From contig NC_036456.1 of the NCBI RefSeq assembly GCF_002775205.1, forward strand, positions 8,769,463 to 8,833,462: 64,000 nt of DNA, given 5' to 3'. Within the stretch, counting starts at the first letter, position 1. Every line of letters begins with the position of its first letter. The position numbers and the translations under genes were made by a program. Source of the stretch: Xiphophorus maculatus. Taxonomy: Eukaryota > Chordata > Actinopteri > Cyprinodontiformes > Poeciliidae. Positions 26,028 through 37,900 of the stretch are shown in pieces. The notes under the pieces were generated by a model. The model did not search any database and was not told where the DNA came from. It was given only the letters and a program-made list of their open reading frames with translations.

Positions 26028-26687
26028 GGAGAAGTTAAGTCTAAAATATATATGACATCAGTAAGTTTCATCCTTCTACTTATTACAATCCCCTCTCTGT
26101 GTTTCCTTCCCTTTCACACTAACTTCACACCACAGCAGCCACTGAGGCTGCAGCACTTGATGCTGGTTTGTATTTCCTGTCCGTTGCAGAGATATTTTTA
26201 CCTTATGCACAATGTTTTTTGCAGGCACTCACGGAAAAACCACTAAATTTGAATGCATGTTGCTATACAGAGTTGCTATATATTTGTTTGCAAATAAACA
26301 GTTTGCTCATTCTCATTTTTAAACATTTTCCTGTTTTGATGTGTGAACTTTACACAGAGAGAGAAATGCTAAAACAGTAACTTTGACCTTCTGGTTCTGT
26401 AGTGAGAAACTACATCATACAGAAACATTTCTGGGTAAAACTTAAACTCAGGGCCCTTTTGCTGCCCAGCAACAAATCTAAGAATGATGGGGGAACATGC
26501 ATCTCACAGAGCATCACCATGGAAACTTATCAGCACATTTCTAAACACATTGTGTGTGGGCGTGTGCGTGTGTAGGAACAGAAGTGGACGTAAGTGTTAA
26601 AATGGCGGTTTAGCCAAGGAAAGATTATTCATCATCACTAGCATTTTTAATGAACCACATTTTTTTCTTCTTAAAAATATATGTTGA

Positions 26688-26892
26688 GGGGCGTGCTGTG
26701 GTGGCGCAGGGGGTTAGCACACCCCACGTTTGGAGGCCTTAGTCCTCGACGCGGACATCGCGGGTTCGACTCCCGGTCCCGACAACGCAACCTTTACCGC
26801 ATGTCTTCCCCCCTCTCCTCACCCTCCTTCCTACTGTTGAAAAAATACGAGCCACTAGCGCCGCAAAAACTCTTCGGAGAAAAAAAAAAATA
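26688..26892 (+). mobile_element. tRNA-derived SINE
   Basis: The head resembles a tRNA, with an A-box-like TGGCGCAGGGGGTTAGC near 26702 and a B box GGTTCGACTCC at about 26763; it ends in an A-rich tail. It is flanked by copies of ATATATGTTGA. The homologous site upstream of gene A (about 3705-3715) is empty. Confidence 0.8.
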
Positions 26893-27289
26893 TATATATA
26901 TGTTGAAAGAAATTTAAGAATTCCCACTATAAGACAAAAATATCACATGATAATAAAGCAGAGGCTGTATATAAAACCCTCTATAGTGGACAGTTAGAAT
27001 GAAGTAATTTGTTTTAGGCTGTAAATCCAAACTGCAGTTCACACTATTGACCACAAGATGGCACCAAAGAGGACTGTGTTGAAAAGCTTTGAGTAATAAA
27101 ACATTATTTTAAAACCAGTAAGCTTCATTTGTCCATCACTACTGATGTCATCCTTTGCCTCAGTTAATTTTTGTCACTAGACTGACAGTTCTTCCACTTG
27201 TTATCATGGCAACCTTCTCTGTCCAGTGCATGTCCACACTGGTCTTGTTTGTGTTTATAATTTAGAAATAATCTGGTCATGTCTTAAGC

Positions 27290-27492
27290 CAGGGGTGACA
27301 ACAGTCGGTCCTCGAGGGCCGGCATCCTGCACGTTTTAGTTCTCTCCCTAGTGGTAGTAACAACCTCCTCAGCATGTCAATGTTCTTCTGAGGCCTCTAA
27401 TGAGACATCATTTGATGCAAGTATGCTAAAGCAGGGAGTGAACTAAAACATGCAGGACGCCGGCCCTCGAGGACCGACTTTGGGCACCCCTG
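27290..27492. mobile_element. hAT-like MITE
   Basis: Bounded by CAGGGGTG and CACCCCTG with long inverted ends; flanked by 8-bp duplications TCTTAAGC and TCTTAAGT. The site upstream of gene A (near 4087) is empty. Confidence 0.78.
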
Positions 27493-27545
27493 TCTTAAGT
27501 GTTCATCTTTAGTTAAATATGGCTCAAAGTTTAAGAACATCCATC

Positions 27546-27968
27546 CATTTTCTTCCGCTTATCCGGAGCCGTGGGGCTGACAGCTTCAGAAGGGAGGCCC
27601 AGACTTTCCTCTAAGCAGCCACTTGTTCCAGCTATTCCGAGGGAATCCCAAGGCATTCCCAGGCTAGCCATGAAACATAGTCCCTCCAGCGTGTCCTGGG
27701 TCTTCCCTGGGGCCTCCTCCCGGTGGGACGTGCCCGGAACACCTCACCAGGGAGGCGTCCAGGAGGCATCCTGACCAGATGCCCGAGCCACCTCAACTGG
27801 CTCCTCTCGACGTGAAGGAGCAGCGGCTCTACTCTGATTCCCTCCCGGATGACCATGCTTCTCACCCTATCTCTAAGGGAGAGCCCAGACACCCTATGGA
27901 GAAAACCCATTTCGACCGCTTGTATCCGTGATCTCATTCTTTCGGTCTGGGTTTGTCGATTGCCAGGG
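27546..27968 (-). mobile_element. LINE 3' end, inserted upstream of gene B
   Basis: On the minus strand a frame (28018-27632) includes RTRWRDYVSWLAWE, the style of a fish LINE C-terminus, followed by a tail ending in GGATGGATG (plus strand CATCCATCC at its left end). It is 5'-truncated and interrupted on the right by the foldback element. Confidence 0.65.
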
Positions 27969-28030
27969 GAACGGTACGGTGGCCGACAGGTGCAAATGCG
28001 CAGCAAAAGAGAAAACATGCAAACAAAAAA

Positions 28031-28229
28031 GAAGACACCCCCGAATGAAATGCAGCAAATAAAAAGAGAGACGCAAACACCCCCGAATGAAATGCAGCAA
28101 ATAAAAAGAGAGACGCAAACACCCCCGAATGAAATGCAGCAAATAAAAAGAGAGACGCAAACACCCCCGAATGAAATGCAGCAAATAAAAAGAGAGACGC
28201 AAACACCCCCGAATGAAATGCAGCAAACA
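28031..28229 (+). repeat. 42-bp tandem repeat, left arm
   Basis: Five near-identical 42-bp units, each encoding TPPNEMQQIKRETQ in one frame; the coding appearance is incidental to the repeat length being a multiple of three. Confidence 0.85.
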
Positions 28230-28316
28230 AAAAGTGTTGAAAACGGAAGTGCTCCAGACCACTAGGGGGAGTCAAAGAAAATAGTATTCATTTCTATGGG
28301 ACCAGATGCAAGATTC

Positions 28317-28780
28317 TTCTTCTTCTTCTTCTTCTTGGTATTTATTGGCGGTTGGCAACAAACTTACAGTAGCATTACCGCCACTTACCAGTATGGAGTG
28401 TGGTTCGAGATGGTCTATAAACTTTCACTTTCTACCTTTTCCCTCCATTAACTCCTGATTAAACATACCCCCACACATACACACCTGCTTATATTATCCA
28501 ACTTGCTTATAGCTTCATATACCCCTCTTTGATATTCTTTACACATTCACACCCAACTTGCTCTACTCATATCCTATGAAATAGCTTTGTTTTTTTAAGA
28601 TACCGAATAATTATTTGAATATGTCTACTCCCGAAATCTCTCCTCAAAAATTCTATTAAATTAAACCTTTCTTTAATACCTACACACTCTCTCAGCATGC
28701 ATCTTCTCTCTTCTTCATACTTACAACACTCTAAAATAACATGCTCTATTGTTTCAGACTTCTCACAATAATCACACTTT
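28317..28780 (-). mobile_element. 5'-truncated LINE inside the foldback loop
   Basis: Flanked by 15-bp direct repeats CCAGATGCAAGATTC (28302-28316 and 28781-28795). The minus strand encodes CDYCEKSETIEHVILECC, a Cys/His knuckle typical of a LINE C-terminus, and ends in a (GAA)n tail. Both the target duplication and the tail support target-primed insertion. Confidence 0.8.
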
Positions 28781-28919
28781 CCAGATGCAAGATTCAGAGA
28801 GATACCTTTACTTTCTTTCAAATTTCTTTCTCTGAATCTTGCATCTGGTCCCATAGAAATGAATACTATTTTCTTTGACTCCCCCTAGTGGTCTGGAGCA
28901 CTTCCGTTTTCAACACTTT

Positions 28920-29117
28920 TTGTTTGCTGCATTTCATTCGGGGGTGTTTGCGTCTCTCTTTTTATTTGCTGCATTTCATTCGGGGGTGTTTGCGTCTCTC
29001 TTTTTGTTTGCTGCATTTCATTCGGGGGTGTTTGCGTCTCTCTTTTTATTTGCTGCATTTCATTCGGGGGTGTTTGCGTCTCTCTTTTTGTTTGCTGCAT
29101 TTCATTCGGGGGTGTCT
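28920..29117 (-). repeat. 42-bp tandem repeat, right arm
   Basis: Five units inverted relative to the left arm, alternating between AAATAAA and AAACAAA variants. Confidence 0.85.
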
Positions 29118-29182
29118 TTTTTGTTTGCATGTTTTCTCTTTTGCTGCGCATTTGCACCTGTCGGCCACCGTAGAACGGAACT

Positions 29183-29455
29183 TGTCTGACTGCATTGTGC
29201 CAAGTGTACTGTTTAGCGGAGGGAAGACTATGGCGTGGGCTTGTTTTTCAGGAGCTGAGCTTTGCCTTTAGTTCCAGTGAAATTAACTCTGAATGCTTTC
29301 AGCATACCAAGACATTTTAAACATGCTCCCAATTTTGTAGGAACAGTTTGGAGCTGGCCCCTTCCTCTTCCAACATGACTGTGCACCAGAGCACAAAGCA
29401 AGGTCCATAAAGACATGGAGTCTGGTGTGGATGAACTTGACTGGCAACACACTCT
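29183..29455 (+). mobile_element. Tc1-like transposase fragment
   Basis: The segment from CTGCATTGTGCCAAGTGTA through GAACTTGACTGGC matches the well-known central/C-terminal region of fish Tc1-like elements as I recall it. It is broken by indels and lacks terminal repeats here. Confidence 0.7.
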
Positions 29456-29992
29456 TGGCAATATAATGGATGTGAACTGAAACATGACTTCTGTGATTGA
29501 AAATATTTGCTGCCCCCAAGTGGTGCAAAGTAGAAATTGCAACACATCTATTACCCCTTCACTAAGCAGTGGCGTTCTGATCAGTAATAGTTTCTTTACT
29601 TGTAGTAGAAAGATATTGTTGGAAGGAAAATGAGTTTTCGATGTGGTTGGAGCAAACAGGTAGCCAGACATACTCCATTTGTCCTGGGAGATTTTAGCAA
29701 TTTAATATGCTAAATTTATAAATACCCCTTAAAATACTGATTATAATAATGTTCACCTTCTCATTGAGAGTGTCTTTGTCTGTGCACCAAAAAACAACAC
29801 TATAGACACATATTTAGCCTAAAGTGACCGCAGAGTATCTAAAGTTTACATTTTATGAAGAGTTTTCTATCAGCGGCCAATAATGCAAGAGAAAGGCAGC
29901 AGTTTAAAAATACTGACAAAATCAGATCATATGTATTATTATAAAGCTGAAACAGTTCCATTCATTATGACAAATAATGTACATGATTTGTT

Positions 29993-30312
29993 GGTAATAC
30001 CTTATTTGAAGGGGTGTGCTGTGCATAAGACTGACATAATACTGTCATAAACATCATATAACACCTGTTATGAACATGCAGGAGTCACCATGAATGGTTA
30101 TAACTGTTGTCGTGAAGTGTGATTAGGTAAATGACACTTTTAATGCAAAGTTGACCCTTTTAATGCAAACTTGCATTATTTACCGAATGACACTTTCAGA
30201 CAGCAGTCATAAACACTCATGAAGACTCCTTCATTTTCACAACAGGTGCTATGTTATGTTTATTACAGTGTCATGTCAGTCTTAAGCAAACCCGTCCAAA
30301 TAAAGTGTTACT
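29993..30312. mobile_element. MITE with GGTAATACCTTATTTG inverted termini
   Basis: The left end GGTAATACCTTATTTGAAGGGG pairs with a right end that reads GTAACACTTTATTTGGACGGG on the opposite strand; the similarity extends about 60 bp inward. It lies about 0.2 kb past the gene C stop codon. Confidence 0.65.
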
Positions 30313-30527
30313 GACTTGTTTTTATTATATTGCACTAATCTAATAGAGAAAATAAATAGTACATGTAGAAGACATCTTACTAAAACTAAAAGGAGGTATG
30401 TCTGATATTTGGAATCAATATTTATTCGCAGAATTGTAATGAAATCATGCAAATATATGGGACTATACAAGATAACAGCCTTTATCACATGCAGTATGCT
30501 GGAGATTGAACCATGACAGCATTCAGT

Positions 30528-31946
30528 CTATACTGCTGCTTCTGTTGCTGCAGGATTCCTCCTTCCTGTCAATGGAGAGATAATTTGGGTCAGATATTCA
30601 TCAGCATGAAAAATTAGTTGAAGAAATGTAAGACTTGAACACATTCAAAGATAAAATCAAATATTATGATTCAGTAATTTATTTCAAACCTTCTGTAACA
30701 AAACATGTCAGGGCAATAAATGGATACAATTAAAATTATAATTAAATTAATCTAAAATAAACATTTTGAATAATAAATCAATAAGATGAATGGAGAATCA
30801 AACCATCTTTTTATTATTCTTTCATTTGTTTTAATTACTAATTTTACTATTATGAAGTATTGAGTGATTTTAGTCAATACTTTATGTCTGTTATGTAGAT
30901 GTTAACCATCTGAACCACATGTTGAGCTGCAGTTACCTGGGTTAATGTTAGCATAGTCAGTATCTTCTGCTGGATGATGAATCTTCTCTGCTGAGATTGA
31001 AGAAAATTAATGTTGAGAAAAATCTTTAAATCATTTTACTTTTTTGTATTTATATGTTGTTATAGGTATTTATGTTCTATATTGGTATATTTAATGTGTT
31101 TCAATTTATCTTCATCAGAGATATTTCAGTATTTTTATCATCTTTCTGTCATCAGTGTCTTTAGCTGCTATAAAACATTTACTTTACCGTTTCCTGAGGC
31201 TCTGCTCAGTTGGATTGTCTCATAGAGGGAAGTGTCACCTAAAGACAATAAAACAAGGTTAAAGTTCAAATGAGTGAAAATTAATAAAATTATCACATCA
31301 ATTTAAAACAAAGTAGATATTCTAATAGTTTATGTTTTTATCTGTTTGATCAGTTTAATATCTTTCCTAACAATATGTTGATATTTGTTTCCAGTGTGAA
31401 TTTTCTTCATTTCATGATTTTGTTTTAACTTTATTTAATGATAGACTGTTGAAAAATACTAACTATTGATCAATACTATTAATTTTTTTTAGCCAAACAA
31501 CATTAATGTAGAAATATGATTCACTCTGTGTTTATTTGTTTTCTTTGTTTATAAAATCATTATTAGAAAAAGTAAAATTATCTCAACTATCATGTGGCAG
31601 AAAGTATTTTGCAGTTCCCATTTCCCACCGCTTGGTGGCAGCAAAGAATGTATTTTAATCACAAAAGTCATGTGTTTTCAGTTCACATATCTGGAAACTA
31701 TAAAGTGATTAAACATTCCAGTTAATCATAAAGATGTTTAATGTGAGACGAACCATGAAGCAGAGAACTGTAAACAGAACCGTCATTCTGGGTCACTTCA
31801 TGATTTGTAGCTGAGGCTGGATTGATGCTCTCTGGTTGATTCAATCTGAAAATAATAGAGACATAAATGCATTAATGGAAGTAATTATTTGATGCATGAT
31901 TAGAAAGAGAGAACAAATATTCTTACTGACCTGTTACTGCTTAAAT
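30528..31946 (-). CDS. Gene C cytoplasmic exons
   Basis: Exons 31946-31931, 31845-31754 (SVYSSLLH), 31238-31188 (SLYETIQL), 30990-30937 (HHPAEDTDYANINP) and 30565-30528 (GRRNPAATEAAV-stop). The motifs are ITIM, ITIM and an ITSM-like TDYANI. Phases are continuous. Confidence 0.78.
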
Positions 31947-34900
31947 CTGCAGGGAAAAAGATATTTAATGATTCATGTTAAAACATTAGAATAAACTTGA
32001 AACATTTTAACAAATAAAGTGTTTGACTGAATATGATCTAATGTGATCATAAAAAGTTTCACCTTTGGATCGTCTGCAGCTCCACAACAAGAGAAGGACA
32101 ATAATGAGAATAATGAGAACGACTCCAACAACTGGTCCAATGATCAACATGACAGGAAATGAAGAACTGACAGGACTGGATACAGTTACTGGAAATAAGA
32201 AACATTAAAAATGAATAAATATTAAATAGCATCAGATTTCATGTCAGTATTATTTGTTTTGTAAAAATGTGATTTCAAACTTGAACGCAGATAAAAATCT
32301 TCAGCACATATTCATAAACTTTCTTGGTCTTCATCTTGTTCCTAAATTAAACTTAAATGTTCTTATTGAATAAAATGAATCAAATATTTTAATCCTCCTC
32401 ACCTCTAACAGACATCCAGCTCCTTGGTGACTCTTTTCCTGAATGTTGACATTTGTAGAAACCTTCATCTGACTTTGACACTGCAGAGATATTCAGCTCC
32501 TCTCTGCTGTCATTATTGATGAGTTTATTATTATGATAGAAAAACACATTGGAGAGAAGATTTTGTTTTATATATCTGCAGCTCAGAGTAACAGGATCTC
32601 CTTCAGTCACAGGATGAACAGGGCTCACCAGGATAACATCATCATGATAATCATCTGTAAAACAATCAGAGGATATTTTGTTGAATAACATCCATTTAAG
32701 CTGCTTTATGCTTTCAATTGCAGCGATATTGTGGAATTCAGTGATCATGGAAGATTTATACTTCATGATACTTCAAACAAAAATGCATTTGTAGTTACGT
32801 TTTATCATTTCTCCTTTTTAGTCGACATGAAGACAAGTTTATTCACAGAAAATAATGTAATGAACTAATATAATAGTTGTTTTACTGTAGATGTTTGCAA
32901 AAACTGTGTTGGAGTCGTCCAACCAGAGTCTCAATTTGAATCTGAAAAATGCTGAGCTCATCACCAAAGATAAATCATCAAATCACAAGTGGAAACGTAC
33001 AAAAGCTGGTCAGCAATGAAAAAAACAGTCTGGTAGCTTTACTGTCAAAATGATTATCATTTTTAACATCTCATCTATTATCTAAATAAGAACACATTAA
33101 TAATTATTTTGCCTCTTTATTATACTTTTACATTGTTTCTTTTTCTATGTAGAGATGCTGGTCTCATTTCCTACTAAAACCAACATATTTGGTTGAAATA
33201 ACTAATTTAAAATCTAAATCTGCCAGTGGTATAAATAATTTTGGGCTAAATTGTTTGTGTAAGTTCGTTTTCTGTCTGTTTCCATGGATCAAGGCCCCAT
33301 TTTGATTTATGCATTCACGATGCAAAGTAAAATATTATCCAACACTAAAACAAGTAATAACTGCGTTGTTGTACTTCAATGAACTCTCTGCAAATATTTC
33401 CTCCAATGCATTGGTTCCGAAAGTGGGGGCAAAAGTGTTTCACTGTAAAAATGGTTTGTAGTTTGTTTTGTTGCAACCTGAAGTGTGAAATAAACTTCAG
33501 TGGAGTTTGAAAACAAAATATGTGAACGGGTTTTTGTCTGGTTGAACAATGTGTGTGCCCAGTTGATTTTTTTTCTATTTTGGGGGGGATTTTATTGTAA
33601 TCCATAGGGGGGTCCAGAAAATCTTTGAGAACCACTGGTCTAATGCTTGATGAATTCATAAATTGGTCAACGAGTTAGAAATTATGTACAAATGGAGTCA
33701 TTTCTTCACTTTTACTCCAAATGATCATCCATCATCTTCTGATCTCTGATAAATCAGTTATCAGTGGGATCTTCCTCCTCATCATCCTCAGGTATTTGTT
33801 CTCAGTTTGAAAGGTAAACCTCTATCAGGTCTTTGCTTCTCTAAGTCCAGGGAATGGGTTAAAAGTTAATTGGACCATGCTGTCCACTTCACAGACTGTT
33901 AAATAAATTATTTGAAAAGGTTATGATGGTTGAATAAGGTTGAAATCTCATTAAATCAGTTTAAGGGAAATTAAGAGGAATAATTCGTTGTTTCTTCAAG
34001 AAATTTAATATTATCCTTTTCCTACCTTTATGTTGGAAAGAAAATCAAATAAGTAATCACCCATGTAAAGATAGAAAATGTATTTGCTGATGAAATAAAA
34101 CTCATCAAACCATTTTTTCAAGTTTGTACAATATCTGTTATATTTTACAACGAATCAGAGTTGATCTGAGGAGAATAAAGCAAAGATAGTAAAAATTAAT
34201 GTGGCACATTTTTAAAGACAAATGTCAAAGTGCTTCACAGTGTAACCTAACTAACTGCACAACAAAGTACAATACAAAAAGTAAAACACAATACAATCCT
34301 AAATGCATATAATAAATGCTCAAGTCTAACTAAACGTTTCCTGGAATAAAAGTGTTCAAAGATTTTAGCTTTGTATGAGCAGCAGAACAATTGATTAGAA
34401 ATAATTTACATCAAGAATAACAAAATCAATATTTTAATCTGAATGTTTAGTTTTAAACATCAGGAATAGTATTTTTCTCTTTTTTCCACCTTTTTTAAAT
34501 ACCAAAAATATCCTGATACCACCCAACTACCGTTAGAACATTAACTGTAGTTATAATGGAATAGAAGATAAAAATGAATCTAGGCAAAAACCTTTTTTTT
34601 TGCTAAATTAATTATTCTTGTGATTTAACCTTGGACTAAACATATTATTGCAATAATAGATATATTCATGATTTTTAAATGCAAAAATATGGTTAAAGAA
34701 TAAAAACCATAATAAACCAGATCTTACCCTGTAGAGTGATGTTGACAGCGTTGCTAAACTCTCCAGATTTTGACTCACACCAGAACACTCCATCCATATA
34801 ATAGTACGGGTTAATGGTACATGTAGATCCAGTCATTTTTCCCCAGTAGGAGCAGTCTGACAGTCCGTCTCTTTCTGTAAACATCATCACTCTCCACTCA

Positions 34901-37900
34901 GCAGAGTTTCCCTCACAGCTCAGAGACACAGAGTCAGATCTGAAGTGTTGAACTCTGTCAGGATTCACTGAGAGAGAAGCTGCTGGACGAGGATCTGAAA
35001 ACAAGACAGGATTTCATCTGAGAACAGAAACATCTTTAAAATGTTTCATTACAAATGGTTTGTTTCTATAGTAATAAAGATTACAGCAAACATTTCAGCA
35101 AGTCGAATAAATAAACTACCATAGAGGAAATAATCTTGAGGCTGTTCAGGTTCAGCTGTGACAGAACACCTTCCTGATTGGCTGCAGGAGAGATGAGACC
35201 CCATTGGACCAGCAGAGAATTGCAAGCCAATCAGATGTTGATGAGCCCCACCCGCTCCCTATAAAAGGCTCCTGAAATCATTCCTCCAGTGGGGCAGCTA
35301 GTAGGAAAAGGTTTTGTTAAGCTGTCCCCCACCTTTGGTGTTTACAACTTCTTTGGGCCGTTTTGAACTATTTTGTTCTGCTAAGTAGTTTGATTGACTT
35401 TATACAAGCTAGAAGCTCGTGTTTGGGAGGTTTGGTGCTCCTTTTGTCCTTTCTTTTGGGTTGTTTTGAGTTTACTTTAGACTGACTTGTTTGAACATTT
35501 TGTAATTTAATTTGCACTTAACAATTCTTGAATTTGTTAGTCCTTTTCTTTTGTTTTAATTGGGTTAAATTGTATTGTGTTCTGATTTTGTGAAAACATC
35601 TTTTGTAATAAAAGCTTTTAAATTCCACTTTTTGTCTGGACACATCTTTATGTTACTGCCCCTGAACTCCTAGACCTTGGGGAGTAACAAGCCTCTAATG
35701 ATCAATGTTTTAATTCATCTCTAAACCTGATGGCTGATTTTATTTCCAATCCTCTGACTGCCTGCTGACTTCTTTAGTTTTCTATAATCAGTTGTGTTGA
35801 TTTGTCAAAAATCTTCACTAAATGACTTTTTACCTCATATTTCTGTCATGTTGCACATGAAACAAGAACAAATGTTACAGTAAGAATCCAGGATAAATCA
35901 TGTTTGTTATCCAATAATATGGATGATTCATTAGTTTACTATGTTGAAAATATATTTTTCTTCCTAATGTTTTGTCAAAAGTTAACATAATGCACAATTG
36001 TTAAATTAATAAGAAAGGCACAGTTAAAATAAAAATAAATGTTGGATCAAGTTACAAACCTCTAAAACTTAGTTTTATTGAGAGCAAATAAATAAACTGA
36101 CCTGCAGACCAGACAAACTTTCGTTTACTGTAATCAGTGTAAAACTTTGGTTTTCCTCTTTCTGCTCTGCACTTATATCCTGCTGTGTGAGTCGGTCCAC
36201 TAATGATGAAGGAGTTCTGCTCAGTACCATTGGTGCTACCAGGCAACAGCTCATAGCTGTAGGATGGTCGATAGTTTTGCTTGGATGGATCAGGAACAGC
36301 TTTATACCAGAAGAACCTCCATCCTTCTGATTGAAGCTCCAAACCCTCACAGCTCAGAGTCACTGAGGCTCCAGGATTCGGCCATGATGGAGACACAGAG
36401 AGGACAGGCTGAGGTTTGGGTGCTGGAGAGAGATTTGAAACTGGGTCAAACTTTTAACCATAACCTCTCTCTTTTATCTTCGTTTTATGTCCCTTAAAGG
36501 GTTAATATAGTAATATATTGAAATTGAAGTAATAACCATAGTAATAATAATAACAGATGTTCCCTCTGGTTTAATCTTAACTTTGATATTTTACTTCTTT
36601 TTTCAGTAACATTATATTTTTACACTATTGTATTGTTAAAATGTGAATTTTATTTCATTCAACACTTTCATTTTTCTCTTATCACATAAATCAGGGACTA
36701 GAAACACTGATCAATATAATCTATTGAATCTTTATTCCTTGTATCACTGAACTCTAAGGTGACTTTGATCGATGTCTCTAAAAACTTTCTGAAACTCTTT
36801 CAGACATTTTCTTTGGATTTGGCTTCTTTAATATATAAAAATTTCATTCAAAGATGTTCAGAAAATTTTAATCTATTGTAATAAAATATAAAGAAATTAA
36901 AGGTTGGTCTAAACCAGGGGTGTCAAACTCCAGTCCTCGAGGGCCACAGTTCTGCAACTTTTAGATGTGCCTCTGCTGTACCACACCTGAACAGAATAAT
37001 TAGGTCATTAAGTCATTCCATTCCAGTGTTTTGTACCTGTGGCACATCTAAAAACTGCAGGACTGTGGCCCTCGAGGACTGGAGTTTGAGACCCCTGGTC
37101 TAAACCAAACTGAAGATTTCTTTAACATAAAATGAGAAAAAGCTTTTAATAGTTTGATGAACATGTTTTACAGCAGGATATTATTAATTTTAAATATTTG
37201 AGATCAGATTAAATTCTTTATAACATCTGATTACTTTGGTTGTTTCAGTGGAAATAAAAAAAAAAGTCAAATCTTGAAACTGTAAATATTTCTCTGTCCT
37301 GTTGATTAATCATTATTCTATTTTAATAATTACATTTTCTGAAAAACTAGGAAACAAATTTGAGTTTCAAAGATCAAGTGTTGTTATGGTGATGACCTGA
37401 TAACTAAACTCACCAGTTTTCTGAATGGTGACCTCTTCACTGGTTTCTGATTCAAAAGATGAGTCTCCTCTTCTTCCTCTGCAGCTGTACTTTCCTCCCT
37501 CTGAGACTCTGATGGTTCCATCTAGTTCTGTGTATGTGGAGGATACAACTACAGGATAATATTGTCCATTTATGTACCAGTAAAACTTCCAGCCAGTAGA
37601 TCCGTCAACAGAGCAGGTCAGTGTAACACTGCCCCCTGCTGGTATGATTCTTGTCTCTGCCTTCAGGGTGGCTCTGGGTTTATCAGCTGTTGAGTTTGAA
37701 AATCAGAACAATATTTAAAAAAATAGAATATGAATTATTAATTACTTCTGGATCATTTTGTTCTAATAAAAATATCTACACCAAATTTAACATTTACTTT
37801 TTCAAACTGAGAAATATAAACTCTACAGGAGCCTAAAAAACTAGATTTTCCATCATGTTTCTTATCAACAAGAGCTGGAGGAAATTTATTTGTTCCAAAA

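Larger units (their letters stand above)
27975..29172. mobile_element. Foldback element with tandem-repeat arms
   Basis: Two inverted arms of about 340 bp (27975-28316 and 28834-29172) begin TACGGTGGCC and end GGCCACCGTA, flanked by GAACGG at 27969-27974 and 29173-29178. Each arm holds five copies of a 42-bp unit (ACCCCCGAATGAAATGCAGC...). The spacer is interrupted by a LINE. There is no transposase. Confidence 0.75.

Noticed and set aside
26688-26775. tRNA gene
   Set aside because: The tRNA-like head is followed by a SINE body and A-tail with target duplications, and a second copy exists at 47.1 kb.
28031-28229. CRISPR-like array
   Set aside because: The repeats are contiguous 42-bp tandem units without variable spacers, in a vertebrate genome.
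27849-28265. Repeat-rich open frames (TPPNEMQQ repeats) as proteins, and the mirror frames on the right arm
   Set aside because: They are open because the 42-bp unit is a multiple of three; frames are open on both strands in both arms of an inverted repeat.
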